A DNA stretch of 64,000 nucleotides from Phoebastria nigripes. Its lineage: Eukaryota; Chordata; Aves; Procellariiformes; Diomedeidae. The position numbers and the translations under genes are program-made. Within the stretch, counting starts at the first letter, position 1. Each line of letters starts with the position of its first letter. The stretch covers positions 127,823 through 191,822 of the forward strand of contig JAYKAV010002948.1 in the NCBI GenBank assembly GCA_035582835.1, read 5' to 3'. This document shows, piece after piece, positions 1-12,379 of this stretch. Under the pieces are notes generated by a model. That model saw only the letters and a list, made by a program, of their open reading frames with translations, ran no database searches and was not told the origin of the DNA.

Positions 1-335
1 CTTGTACCAGTGCAGGAGAACATACATAAATTGTGAGTCATAATCATAAATGGTTCTTAGAAAACTGCTTTTCATTCAGTAGTTTTTGACTAAAAAAAAC
101 CCAAACAACAAAACAAAGGAAAATATTCTCCTTAGTTGAAGGTAGTTAGAGAAATTAAACGTGAGGCCTTGTAAGTTCACTAGGTATCCAGACCTGAGTA
201 TGTGCATATGGCATACACCAAGTGCAAACTTCTTCAAACCCATCATCAGTATATGCAACTTAATTGTTTAAAGTTCAGAATATAAAAATTCTCTTCATTT
301 GGGTTATTTTACTTTTATCTTCATTTCATTTGCAG
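1..335 (+). other. RIMS1: RIMS1 intron, 3' end only
   Basis: AT-rich intron sequence upstream of the first visible exon. It ends with a pyrimidine-rich tract (TTATCTTCATTTCATTTGCAG) running into a standard AG acceptor at 334-335. The short ORFs here have no recognisable similarity and are best read as chance. No repeat or regulatory element was recognised in this stretch. Confidence 0.8.
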
Positions 336-448
336 AATACATCAACAAGGAAGTCCCACACAGTCTCCTCCTGCAGACACATCCTTCAGCAGTCGCAGGG
401 GAAGGCAGCTACCGCAAGTTCCAGTAAGAAGTGGCAGTATAGAGCAAG
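336..448 (+). CDS. RIMS1: RIMS1 coding exon with the RIM-BP SH3-binding motif (first visible exon)
   Basis: Exon of 113 nt in the linker between C2A and C2B of RIM1, a presynaptic active-zone scaffold that organises vesicle priming and calcium channels. One nucleotide finishes a split codon, then 37 codons begin IHQQGSPTQSPPADTSF and continue through SSRRGRQLPQVPVRSGSIEQ; a final G opens the next codon. RQLPQVP fits the R-Q-L-P-Q-(L/V)-P motif that binds the SH3 domains of RIM-binding proteins, which tether RIM to voltage-gated calcium channels. The acceptor is a good TTGCAG. The donor CAAG|GTATCA is weak at +4 to +6, while an internal CCA|GTAAGA at 424 looks stronger. The phase-1 end joins exactly to the next exon (G|CA AGC gives Ala-Ser). 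RIM1 and RIM2 are very similar here; the later exons decide for RIMS1. A reading frame starting at an ATG at 264 is a shadow. Confidence 0.93.
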
Positions 449-3400
449 GTATCAAATAATGAGCTTATGATAGCTCAAACTCTTTGATTTTTTTTTTTTA
501 CCTTTTTTTACTTAAAGTCTACTTTCATAACTACGTGTTCAATGCTATAATTCTACCAATAAAGCAACAGAAAAGAATGAAAGCATATTTGTAGTCTGGG
601 AAATCCAGTAGAGTTTGACCAGTGGATTATTACACATAGTTTAATTGCCTTAATTTTCTAGTACCCTTTTATGTTTGTCTACTTTAAAATTTCTATTAGA
701 GTCGTGGTAGTTTCCAACACGTATCTAGTTTGTATTCAGCTAAAGAAATCAGGGGCAAAGATTTTGACAACACTCTGGCAGTCTTACTCATTTCTTATTT
801 TGTGGTTTATATTAATTGTTGCGCATTGTTGACATAGATTAATAATAAATATCACAAATCTGGTTGTCTTCTGGAGTTCATAGTTCGGTGATTAAAGAAT
901 GAAAATAATCACCATGGGAAATGTGAAAGCACAGGTCATCAGCTCTTTCTTTCTTAAGAATAAACTGATCAGGCGAAGAGTGCTGCTCTTTTCTGAAAAG
1001 GACAACATAGACCTAGTGGTTGTGGAAGATGTTTTTTACATACTAATATCAAATAACTATGAATATTGCTGCTTCCTTTTCTAGCAACATACTGCACACA
1101 GAGTATGAGCTATTATGGTAAAACGAAATGGCACAGTGAATAATATTTGCACGTTCAGGTTTTCTTCTGTGTTTAAAAAGCCTGTTTTCTCATTGACTAC
1201 AAGCAACAACTGAGATTGCCATGTGCCGCAAGGTTTTCTTCTACGTGGAAATTAAAGAAATGCTTCTAATTATGAAATATTGTAGTGCTTTATAGAACTG
1301 TTGGCAGGCTGTTTTCTTTAATAGATAATGTTGCTGACCATGACCTTCTTATCATGATAGATTATCCTAGGGGTTTTTTGTATGATGGCTTACATTAACA
1401 TGCAATCAGCTTACATTAATGTTATGGTTTTGAGCTGTGATGGCATACTACACCTTCAATTAATACATATAAAAATGTATTCTTGTTTTATACATGTATT
1501 TATTCTGAATGATTAATATACTAATACAAGTGAGTTTTATTCATTTTAAACTTTACGTTCGAGTCCTCTCGTTTTGTTTTGTGGTGAATCTAGGACTGTC
1601 TGGATTATAAACTAGTTACAAACTACATTTACAGCTTCTATTTCTGCATATTAGTAAGTTGGGAGCTTTTTAGGAAAATGTAGTAAGTAATGGATTTCAA
1701 ACTTCTTTCATGTTTCTTCAGCAATTTCAGAACTTGGTACAATATATAATGATGAATCAGCTTTTATTTTAATTTTAAGTTGGCTTTCCTTTGGATATTC
1801 ATCTATCATCTTTCTGCTGTTATTGATATCTGGTGTGTTGAGAATAAAATACTAATTTATGATTTGTTAAAGACATTGGAAATGAATGTAGAACTCACCA
1901 TGAAAATGAGTAGAGATGGGATGTATACAGAAGAGGAAACTGAAAATGGAAATTGAGCAGAAGGCTAAAGCTACTCTAGGTTTAGAAAGTTGTTGGTACC
2001 GTGAACATCTGTAAAGTAATGCTGTTTCACTGAACTGTTATTTACACTTGTGGTTGATATGCTTGCGTCTTATGTATAAAATGTACAAGTAGGATGTGAC
2101 ATATCGTTTACTTTGTTGTTATATATCATACCGCCTATGTTAATACAGCTGTATTACAGCACATGGAAATGAAGGCTAAAGAGATTTCCTTCTCTACATA
2201 GTACATTGGTTTTGTCTAAGTGACTGACTTGTCCTTTTGAAGGGGAGGTTTTCTGATTTTACCCATGTTTAACACTTTGTTCAAGCTGAGAATATATTTG
2301 CAGAGAAGTACTAAATTGAATAGATTTTATAAAATATTTTTAAATGGTTTTGTCAGTATCTTCTGAAATAAATATGATAGTATGTATAAACTTTATACTA
2401 CTGTAAGAAATTAAACTCAGTGAGGCTGTAAGACCATAGCGTTTGCTCTGATTTACAGTATCAAATTTTAATATCAGTTTCACCTATTTAATCCTTTTCA
2501 AATGAGTATCAGGGTCAAATGGAGTGACCAGAAGTGATCTGACCCTAATGTAGGATTGAATCCAAAGCATATTGAGGTCTGTAAAAGATTTCCACTAAGT
2601 GTACTTGGAACTGAATTGTGTCCTTAATGATTTAAATTCACAGTCACCATGGATATAGAATATGTCAAAATCTAGTGCAATATACAAATGTTATAGGGAG
2701 CATTTCAAAATTCTTTGCATTTTCTTCATTTATAAATAAAGCTACTTCTTGCTGGTCGGTATTGACATGCTGTGTTTCAAGGAAATCCTGTATGATATAC
2801 CATAAGGTATCATTTTTATAGTAAAGTACTTCTTTACACTCTATACAAATTCTGTTGTGTCAGGAGGGTTGAATACACATCTAAATATATAGATCTATGA
2901 ATCTATGTCTGTTTTACGAATCTCAGTAATTGCTGTAAAAAGATTGAATGTCTGTATATCAAAAGTGGGGGTTTTATTTGCTGTTTGCATATTCAGGAGG
3001 CATAGAAGAACCCAGTAAAGTAATTTTATTACTCTTTAAAGCTCTTGTTATGGAACACATGAGAGTTAATGAAGGAGCAAGAGACTGGTAGTGGTTTTCA
3101 TCTCGAGAAACAGAGTGATATTTTAACTCTTAATCTTAGATGAGATTTTTACTCTCAATCTTTAATCTTCAGCTCTCAGTTGTAAGTGATCATACCCATG
3201 CTAATAAGGCTTCTTCTAGGACTGACATTGCATCTTGGACATTCCATTTTGTCATTGTCAAGTTTAGAACTAAAAAAACGGTTGTTTCCTTGTCTCTACC
3301 AGATGATGTCGTCTTAGTTACTGTTCTGGTCGGCAGTTTGAGAATCATAAAAAGTCATCTTGTGAGAAAATAAGGTAGTTTTAAAAGGTCCTTATTAGTA

Positions 3401-6081
3401 GACACACTTTGTTAAATAAAAATCTCATAGAAGCAATTCTTACAGAGGAGACCAAAGTAGTGGTCCCTATTCCATTACAGAAATGGGGTTGGTACTACTG
3501 ATCAGGAACAGAGAAAAAAATCTTAAATATAGAGGAAGAAGTCCAATTTAAGGACTAAAACCTCAAAACAACATAATTATGCACACTAGCTAAAAAAAAA
3601 GCCTTCTTGGTGATTATGTTTTAAAGGGGATAGCAGCTTTGCCTAGTTTTGGAGTGGAGGAGGGAGGTAGTTATTTTCACTTGGAACAGTTCTAACTAAA
3701 TAATATTTTTAGCAACTCCAGTACATGCAGACTTTTTAAAGTGGTTACAGTTAAGATTGTAGGCTTCTGTAATTTTTAGGCAATGTGATTTTTATTTTAA
3801 TCCCAGTGATATTGAAGGAAGACATGGCTGTATTTCTTTCCTTTGCCACCCCGTCAGCAGTATTTCCTAGAGTGCAAGACACAGTGGGATGTTATTGCAA
3901 CTAAAGGTCTTAAGATGCTTGAATACTGAAAGTTAGTCTGGTATAGGTGTGTTTGTGTGTGTTTTCAAAAAGTCACGATTTAGTAGTCATTACCCTAACT
4001 TATGCTACTTAAGAAGCATTTTTTATTTCTTTGTTTTAACTGATAATTTTATAAAAGGACCTAATAATATGAAGATGTTTTGGCTCAGTGACTAAAGCAG
4101 TGAAATTCTAAGCCATGGTAAGGACAATGCTGTGTTCTCAACATGTCATCCTGTGCCGAGCTGTGAGAGATTTGCATCAGTGTTTTTTTTATTTGCATCA
4201 TGTTTGAGTGGAACTGTGCAAATTGTTAAGAGGGGTGGGAATTCTGCGTTAACTTTGTTTTTTAACTGTTTCTATAACAACTTTGTTATGTAGTTGTATG
4301 GTTTTTAAATTATACTTTTGTATAAAGCATATTTCTGCGATCTTTACTCAGTCCGTCCTCTGTCATTGCAAACGTCACAAATTCTTGCTTGAATAGAATT
4401 TGAGGGTAGGTCTCTACACTTTTGTATAATGGTTAATCATTGTATTGATCAAGAAAATGAATATAGCCTGAAGATCTGTAGCATTTTTCTACGCTCCTTT
4501 TTAGCTGCAGTAGATAATATTAGGGATAATATTAGGAAATCTAGCAAGTGAATAAGAAAGAACATATTATGTACTATTGAAATTTATGAACCAGCAAGAT
4601 AAATGTGCAATGATTGTAGTATAGAAATGATCTTTAAGAACTAATTCATGCAAAACAGGTCTTTCTCCCTGTATCTGCTTCTGTTTGGCTCTTCACAGCA
4701 TGATTTCTTTTTCATAGCCTCGACAATGTGGTTTCATGTTTGAGAAGTCCTATAATAAGAGTAAGGTTTGTGATAATCAGCAGCCTGTTTAAATGTAAAG
4801 AGTATCTGTAAATATAACTGAACTAGTGTGGTTGTATGTGTTTCCAGTGGCATCTGTTTACAGCAATAGGCCTTATGCAGTGACCTTTAGAAAAGCAAAA
4901 GTGTGACCAGCATTAAGTATTGCTGTATCTTAGCTCATGTTAGAAAAAGCTGCATAAGCTTTGTACATAGCTTGTATGCAGGTGAAGTGCATGCGTGCGT
5001 GTGTGCTGCTGTTTCATGAAGGAAACCTATGTTGAAGACTCTAGTGGTACTGAATGGGGATTACTTGTATAAGGTTCATGTCTATAATATATGTACAACT
5101 CTTTAATGGTAGTCACATCATAGAGGAATGAAGTGTTTTGATGTCCATTGTTTCCTTTTAACAAATAAGAATCAGAATTTCGTACAGAAAAACAGTATGT
5201 TGTCAAATAATACATTTGAGTTGCAAATATCTTTTTATATTTAACCAACTTAAGATCTTAAAAAAAAAAAGAATAGCTAGTGAAAACCATTCTGTGTATA
5301 TGTACTTGATCATTGAAATGTCATTGCAGTGAGAGAATGTCTTGAGTAATGGTAAAAGATCAAACCCTTTCAGTTAAAACCTTTTTTCAGATCCATCAGA
5401 ATAAAACTTGAGTGGCAAAAGAAGAAGAATAAGTCATTTCAATTTTAGATTTTAGTCTTTTAGCGTTGTTTGTTTTGTCTTCATATTTCTGGTTTTATTT
5501 TGAAATTATTAGGTGGCACTGCATATTTTGAGGCAGCTTGTGGAATCTTTACTCACGCTGGAGAGTATTTTTTTTCTCAGCATTGCTAACTCTTGCCAAT
5601 GAGTTTAAGCCTCGTAATCTTTTATGTTTTCCTTAAAGACCGATTTTCAATAGTCCAGTGGTTATTGCGTATGACGGATTTCAGTTAATGGAAAATAAAT
5701 TTGTAACATTATTGCAGAAAAGGCTTCAGAATCTAAAACAGGGCTATGTGGTTCAGGAGTGAGAGTGATACTTAAAGCAATTTTAAGATTTTTATGTCAT
5801 TTATAAATTTGCATATGACAATACTGCTCGAGTGGAATATTTGAAGAGTCCACAATCTGGATCTCAGTAACTTCATGGTTCCTGTTAATTTTAAAGAAAA
5901 AGTCATAGGCTTTATTATTTGCCATGGTTTATCATTTTAATTTTCTACATTACTTTTACATATGCTGGATTACTGCCTACTGTACATGCCATTGTCACAT
6001 GTAACACATTTCTTTATCTAACTTTAAATTTGCTGATTTCTTTTTCTGTTTCCATCATTCCGTGCATTTAAATCATTGAAG

Positions 6082-6111
6082 AGCAAGAGACTTTTAACTC
6101 TTCCACAAAAG
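6082..6111 (+). other. RIMS1: Candidate 30-nt in-frame RIMS1 microexon
   Basis: A 30-nt segment lies between an AG (6080-6081) and a GTAAAT donor (AAAAG|GTAAAT). Upstream is a pyrimidine-rich tract (6040-6060) and a TGC about 17 nt before the acceptor, which fits the UGC-type signals known near SRRM4-dependent neuronal microexons. The surrounding intron is phase 1. Inserted there, the segment reads EQETFNSSTK with no stop, and its length is a multiple of three, so the frame holds on both sides. The acceptor-proximal bases are purine-containing, which weakens the call. I have no transcript or conservation evidence, and chance matches of this kind do occur in 15 kb. Confidence 0.3.
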
Positions 6112-9100
6112 GTAAATATTTATGTAATTTTTTACAAATGTTTGGCAACTGTTAATACTAGCTTTTCCCTCAATATATTCCATGTCAGTATATAGTATTT
6201 AGTTAACAGTGTTTAACAGGTGAGAAGGTTGTTTCTCAAATATCTATATGCTATCTGATGCCCCTCTTTAGAGTCTGAAAGTGTTTCTCTTGTGATTTCT
6301 CATTTTCTTATTGAAATTCAATATACTGGATTTAACAGGAGTAGTCACGGTATTTTACATGGCTCAGAAGCTGCTCCATTGAGTTAAAGTTCACTCAAAG
6401 ACTAAGATTTTACCTAAGCTCTTCTTGAGCTCTGCACAACGTCTGCTTCTAATGATGCAGCCATGGCTCTTGGCATCTGTGAAGGATGTTTCATAGGTCT
6501 AGGATTAGGAATAGTCGAAGGTGATGATGGCCAGAAACTATCTTTCGTATGCAGAGAGATTCTGAAGAATGAGCTGTGTTTTATTTGCATGGCAAGCTCT
6601 TGACACTCAGAAAATTAGTCATGTTGTAGAGCAGGTTTCTGGGGGTAGACATCCAGTACTCGCCTCCTATGAATTTGACCTCCTATGAATTCTCCATGTC
6701 TGTCCTGATACCAGTGAATCAGTGAGCTCAAACAACAGGTATCTATCTAAGGCTGTCCCACAAAGTGAAAAGTGTAGTCTGTCTTGTCCCTATCAAGGCA
6801 ACATTGCAGAGAAGTCCTTTTTTTTTTTTTTTCTTTTTGCTAAAAGTAGGAGTAATCTTAAAATCAGAATGAAGCTTGGAGAGAAAAAAATAAAAAAATT
6901 AATCCCTTTTAATGTTAATAGCAAAATACAATGCTGCATAAACATTAATAGCACAGATTAACCTTTTCTGACCTTTAGTCCTGAGTCCTGCAGATCTTGG
7001 GAAATTCTGGTCTGCATACAGGCTTTGGTGGGTCAAAGCCAAATTGTGAGTTGAACTTGAATCAGAGTATCTCCTACAACTTCTTTACTTTCTGAAAGGG
7101 TGAATCCCACTGATGCATTCATACTTGCTTAGGTAAAAATACAGCAGCTGTTCCACTAGCTATGAACTCCAACACCCATGCCAATACTCAGGAGTATGTT
7201 TTCATGATAATGTTAAAAAAAAAAAAAAAGGTGAAAAAGAAATAGTATTTAACTTAGTTATTAGCAATTACAGGTTATTTTGCAGTGTTAAGAATATACT
7301 ATGACATGTCTTAAGAAAGTGCTAAGAATGGTTGGTTTTACAAATTATTTCTGTCATTTTTGCTTTCTTCAGTATTTATATTTCTCTCAAACAGAACAAT
7401 ACAAATCAATCATGCCAGTTTGTTGTTTATGCCTCTTTCAAGTTCACAAACCTTGCCCTGTGAACTGGACAGCAGTGGATGTTTCTTTGTTTAAAACAAT
7501 TGACTTTATGCAGGCAAACTAGACCATGCCTGCAGCAGGTTTGTAAAAGAGCTTGTTTCCACAAGATTTGGCTGGATCTGGTCCAGGATTTGGGAGTGTG
7601 TAGAAGGTGGTGGTATCTCTACACGCACAGATTCCTCTGGCTCAAGGGAGCTGAATGCAGCCTGGAGGCAGAAAAAAGAGTTGGCCAAAAGAAGAAGAGT
7701 GGGAAGAAGTGGAGCACAGGCAGTTCTGTGGGACCATGAGTAACTTAAGTTGAGCTGACTTACACTGGTAGCCCACTGTCACCTCTGACTTTCCGCAGTG
7801 CAGAATAAGAGATAAAAAGAATAGACAGTAGGTGAATGGGAGATAGGGATGGGGGGGTTACAGGTTATTATGTAACAAGAGACATAGGTATGAGGGAAAG
7901 CATATACTACAGATATGAACAACACTGACCAGATAAATCTACAACAAAGAAATCAAGCACCTGTTCCACTTAATCAATGGGAAGGGTTGCGATAGGGTCT
8001 TTAGCAGGTTACTTAAATGCTGACTCTGCTGCCAAAACCAGTGGTTTACTTTTTTCAAATTTTAAGAAGTATATGTTTGTTTTCTTGTTGTTTTCTTTTA
8101 AATAGAAGCTTCTGTTTGGATCATCCTTGAAACTCTTTGAGGAAGAACTGAGTGTTGCATCAGCCGGTTCAGATTTTTATATTGGCTTGTCTTCCTTCTG
8201 GAGTGAGTTATTAAGCTCAAGGTGGCCACCATGCTTCTGTGTGTACTGGGGGATCCAAGCTCATTTCCCAGCTTGGCGGTCTGAGTATGTGCTTTGGTCA
8301 TGCCTCAATTCTGATTTGGGAGGAGGCCCAGAGCAGTATCAGCTCCCATGGAAAGGAAACCCATGCACGCAAGCTTAAAGGAACCTCAGCACGTTCTAGT
8401 CAGGTACAGGGACCAGGGCTGCAGAGCAGGCTTCAGAGCCCATCTCCCTCACTATCTTCATGTTGCCGAGAAGTACTTTTTGAAGTCGCAGATGCAGAGA
8501 AGTGATAACAAGTTCTTTATCTTAGCAACAAATTGATTTGTCAGTGTTACTGACTTTGTATTTCAAAACATTCATCTGCTCATGATTTCAAAATTGCTGT
8601 GGATTTTTAAAGTCATGAAACCTACCACAGGGATACTTTGTGTGTGCATGTTGCAAAACTCATCCTGAAGGCTGAACAGAAATAACCTGGAGACTCTCTG
8701 TATTATTTCTGAAATGCTTCATCCTGGTCCAACACCAGTGTGAGTTCTCTCCCCTGTGCAACACAGCCAGGTCTTCAGTGAATGCTCCTCTGCCCTCTCA
8801 TTTCCCTTGCCCACTGCACTGGGGCATGCTCCCATCCAAATCTCATCACTGCTTTATTCCCGTGCCTTTGTGCTGGACATTAGTTCTGCGTAGTTTCTTC
8901 TCCAGCTTCCACTTTTCACTTCCTCAAACCAGATACTATTTTTTTCCCCTGATTCCTATCCAGAGAGCATCTAAGCAGCACAGAGAGATGAAGCTCCTGG
9001 CTTTTGCAGCGTAGAAAGGCTAAGTGTACATACCTCTAGACTGCATTGTAGCTGTAGCTGTTTGTCATTGTTCAACTTTTCTTCTTAGCATGAAGACTGA

Positions 9101-9784
9101 GAGTGAAGAATAGGTCAGATCTCTGTTGGCTTCTGGGATAAGTGCAGTTCCCTGTTGCCCTGCCATAACCTGCTGTTTGTACCCCAGAAACACTGTTACC
9201 GTGAAATAGTTTTTGAGATAAATTTTCATTTCCGCTTATTTTTCAGTAGCTTCCTTGTGTAAGCAAATCTTTCTATCATTTTAGACTTTTAGACTCTTTC
9301 CCTTAAAGTTTGCATCATAAAGAGTGTGTGTTATCTGCTGGTAAGGGTTATAGCCATCTGAAATTTTTATGCTGATTTCTTCTTGTTCTATAGCTTACTT
9401 CAGCAATTAATAGTGCAGGTAAGACTTGGAGGATTTCCAAATTGTACTGTTTGCCTACACCTCCTTTCTGTCTTGACCATCTTGAACAGAAATATCAACT
9501 GCCTAAAGAGCAAATTCTGTGTTTGTTGCAGGCATCACAGAAAAAGGTATAGCCAGTGCTAAGGCATCCATAGGTTTTCTGTAGTCTAGAAAAGACCAAT
9601 ATGGTTATCAGTTTTGATCACACACCAGGTAATGGCACCAGTTATTCTTGGCATTAAGCCCATACTTGGGTTTGATCAAGAATGTCCTTTTAGAAAGGTA
9701 TTTTCACTTAATGACTGCAAGTGATGGAAAATTGTTCCTCTGTTTAACCACCTGACTTTTAAACATACGTCTTAGTGCTTACAT

Positions 9785-10130
9785 ATTTATCTGACTTTAC
9801 CTAACTTCTTCACAGCTACTGGGCATTATTATACCTATATCCACTAACTTGAACAGCCTTCTACTGTTAGAAATCTTCCCACAATCAAGCCATATTTGCC
9901 TTCTTTTTAATCATTTCTTAAATCTGTTTCTGCAAGACCCCGTCCTGGACTATGTATAATTCTCATGACTTCTCCCTGAATCTTTTTTACTAACAGTATG
10001 CTTTGAATGATAGTCTTCCTTAGGTAAATTGAGTATCTTCCCGTTTCCATGGTTTTTTTTAATATGTCCTAAAACTCCCTATCTTTGTATGGCATTTAAG
10101 CATTTGTTGTTCTTTTTGTAAGCATAAAGG
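9785..10130 (-). repeat. Possible very old CR1/L3-like LINE fragment
   Basis: Read on the minus strand, part of this stretch gives a peptide (KISNSRRLFKLVD) that resembles the CR1 C-terminal pattern of a hydrophobic-TVR-hydrophobic segment followed by a Trp-Asn-Arg-Leu-type segment. The composition is also like antisense CR1 tails. The reading frame is heavily broken and similarity is weak. It may be unrelated intron sequence. Confidence 0.28.
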
Positions 10131-11819
10131 CTTATTTTCATGTACTTTGCCAAAATTTCCCTTCTCCTTTCTTGCTTTATTATTTGCTAGATAGCAACAA
10201 GTCTCCACTTCAGACAGAGTGACATTTTCTGGAGATACATGTGTAGCATGTACAGCAGTTCAATTTTGGGTGGAAGGTGTTTTTTCTTGGAATTTGGTGA
10301 TGGTCAAGAATCCAAGATGGTCACATTGCTACACAGGAGGTAGTTTCAGTGCTAAAACGATTCTAATCCTTATTTTCAAATATATGAGTGGGTTCTTTTT
10401 AGATGTTATTTATTGTCAAGATTCAAAGCTTTCCAAAGTCTACAGAATGTAGAGTCTCTTTGATGATTGTTGTAATGTGAAAGAGGTGGATATCTAAACA
10501 GGTAAGCTCAGGAATTAAAAACTAGAGCTAGAAAGGCAGCTACAGCATTTTTGCTATTCCTTGCTAGTTCAGTATTGCTGCATGTGATACAATCCTTATT
10601 TAAATGAGCCCACATATGTTTCATACATTATGCTATAAGCTTAATAGATAGGTGTTTATAGCATCATGCCATTTAAGAAATTTTGCAAGTAATATATAGT
10701 TTAGTCCCTCTTTCAAACCTTAAATAAGGGACTTAAAACCTCAAAATTACTTAATTTTCTTTTGCACTGGCCACTAGTGTTAGTGTAGCTTTTGTAGCTC
10801 TCACTGATTTTCATAGGATTGGTCTGTTGTTGATACCAATGCAGGTTGAATTTATTTTAAAGTCAGATTTCGTGCATTGCTAGATTCACATTCTGGATTC
10901 TAGCCAGGTCTAACCTCTCTATCAGTTAAACAGCAGATAGGGGTCGAAATGTGCCCATACTAGTTCTCTGAGGATAGAAATAAAGATGAGGACTGTCAGC
11001 TAGTTAATGCCATCAGATATAACTCTATAAACCTTACCATAGTGCTGACATATTAAAAGGAGCATATAAATTCTTAGTAAAGAGATTATCTCTGAGAATA
11101 ATTAAGAAATGGCCATCTCCTTTAAGAAAAACCAACTGTTGGCCTGTCATAATTTTCTCTGAGGGTAGGTTGCAGGCTGAAAATGAGAGCGCTGTAGCTA
11201 TTTTCTTTAGTTTATTCCCTACCTCCTTTAAGTAACATATTACGGATTTGCAAATTTTAGGCAATCGAAGGAGAGCATGTATTTTATAGGCTGTCAATAA
11301 AATAAGAAAATCACATTCCTTATGATGGAAACATTTACCAAGAACTGCCTTTAAATTAGTCAAAACTTCTTTTATCACAAGAAATACAAGCAAGTTTATT
11401 AATTACTTTATGAGTAAAAAACCAACTATTCCATTATGTGCATACGTTCTTTTACTAATACCATGATCACCTCTGCAAAGATTGGAAATCCAGATGTTTA
11501 GTTGTACTTCCAGCATATAGCATATTTAGAATCCTGTAAGATCTGCTATGAATTACAGTACAGGGTGCACAGTCTTCACAAGGATGTTTCTTGAATGACA
11601 TGTGAGGAAGAGACCCAGGAGGAGCTGGTGGACCTGCTAGCCTATGGGATAGGAGATGGTCTTAATCTTTGTAGACTAAGTCTTCTTCCTTTGAATATCA
11701 CTCACAGTGGAAGCCAGATGGGACTTAGTAGTGAGCTGAGTAATAAACTGAGTAATAGCTAAGGGAACTTTTATTTGTTTGACGGAAGACCACATTGGGG
11801 CAGTTAATTCTTGGTAGCT

Positions 11820-12379
11820 TGGTATGGTGGGTTGACCCAAGCCAGCAATTAAGCACTGACCATCCACTCACTCACTCCACCCTCCACAGTGAGATGGGGG
11901 AGAGAACTGGAAGAGCAAAAGTGAGTAAATCTCTTGGGCTGAGATAAAAACAGTTTAATAAGTAAAGAGAAAAAATGAAAAAAACCCAACCAACCAACAA
12001 ACCCACCACCAAGTGGTACAAAAGCAATCACTCACCACGTCCCACCAGCAGACCAATGCCCAGCCAGTCTCTGAGCAACAGCTACCTTGGAAAGACTACC
12101 CCCAATTTTATTGCTAAAGATGATGCTATATGGTATGGAACATCCCTTTGGTCATTTGGGGTCAGCTGTCCTGGCTGTTTCCTCTCCCAGCCTCCAGCCT
12201 ACTTGCTGGGGGGTGGGCAGCATGAGAAACAGAGAAGGCCTAGGTGCTGTGCAGGCACTGCTCAGCAATTGCTAAAACATCAGTGTGTTATCAACACTGT
12301 TTTAGTCACAAGTCCAAAACTCAGCACCATACAAGCTGCTGTGAAGAAAATTACCTCCATCCCAGCCAAACCCAGTGCA
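11820..12379 (-). mobile_element. Old solo LTR of an avian endogenous retrovirus (degraded copy)
   Basis: About 560 bp that align along their length, by eye, with the LTRs at 43.5 and 54.5 kb. Shared blocks in order on the + strand are GGTTGACCC/GGTTTAACCC, AGCACTGACC/AGCACCACAC, GGGGGAGAGAA, GAGATAAAAACAGTTTAATAA, TATATGGTATGGAA-type, GGTCAGCTGTCCTGGCTG, GTGTTATCAACACT and AGAAAATTA. The promoter-side block of the family shows this copy reads on the minus strand, antisense to RIMS1. The CRE of the younger copies is mutated here (TGATGCTA). A 5-bp CTTGG occurs at 11818-11822 and 12380-12384 and may be the target-site duplication if the left end is shifted three bases. No retroviral coding sequence is attached. 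It carries more differences than the other two copies, so it is probably the oldest. Confidence 0.82.

Noticed and set aside
11034..11393. 119-codon minus-strand ORF
   Set aside because: Not recognised, no supporting sites and no repeat similarity; length alone is not enough in 64 kb read in six frames.
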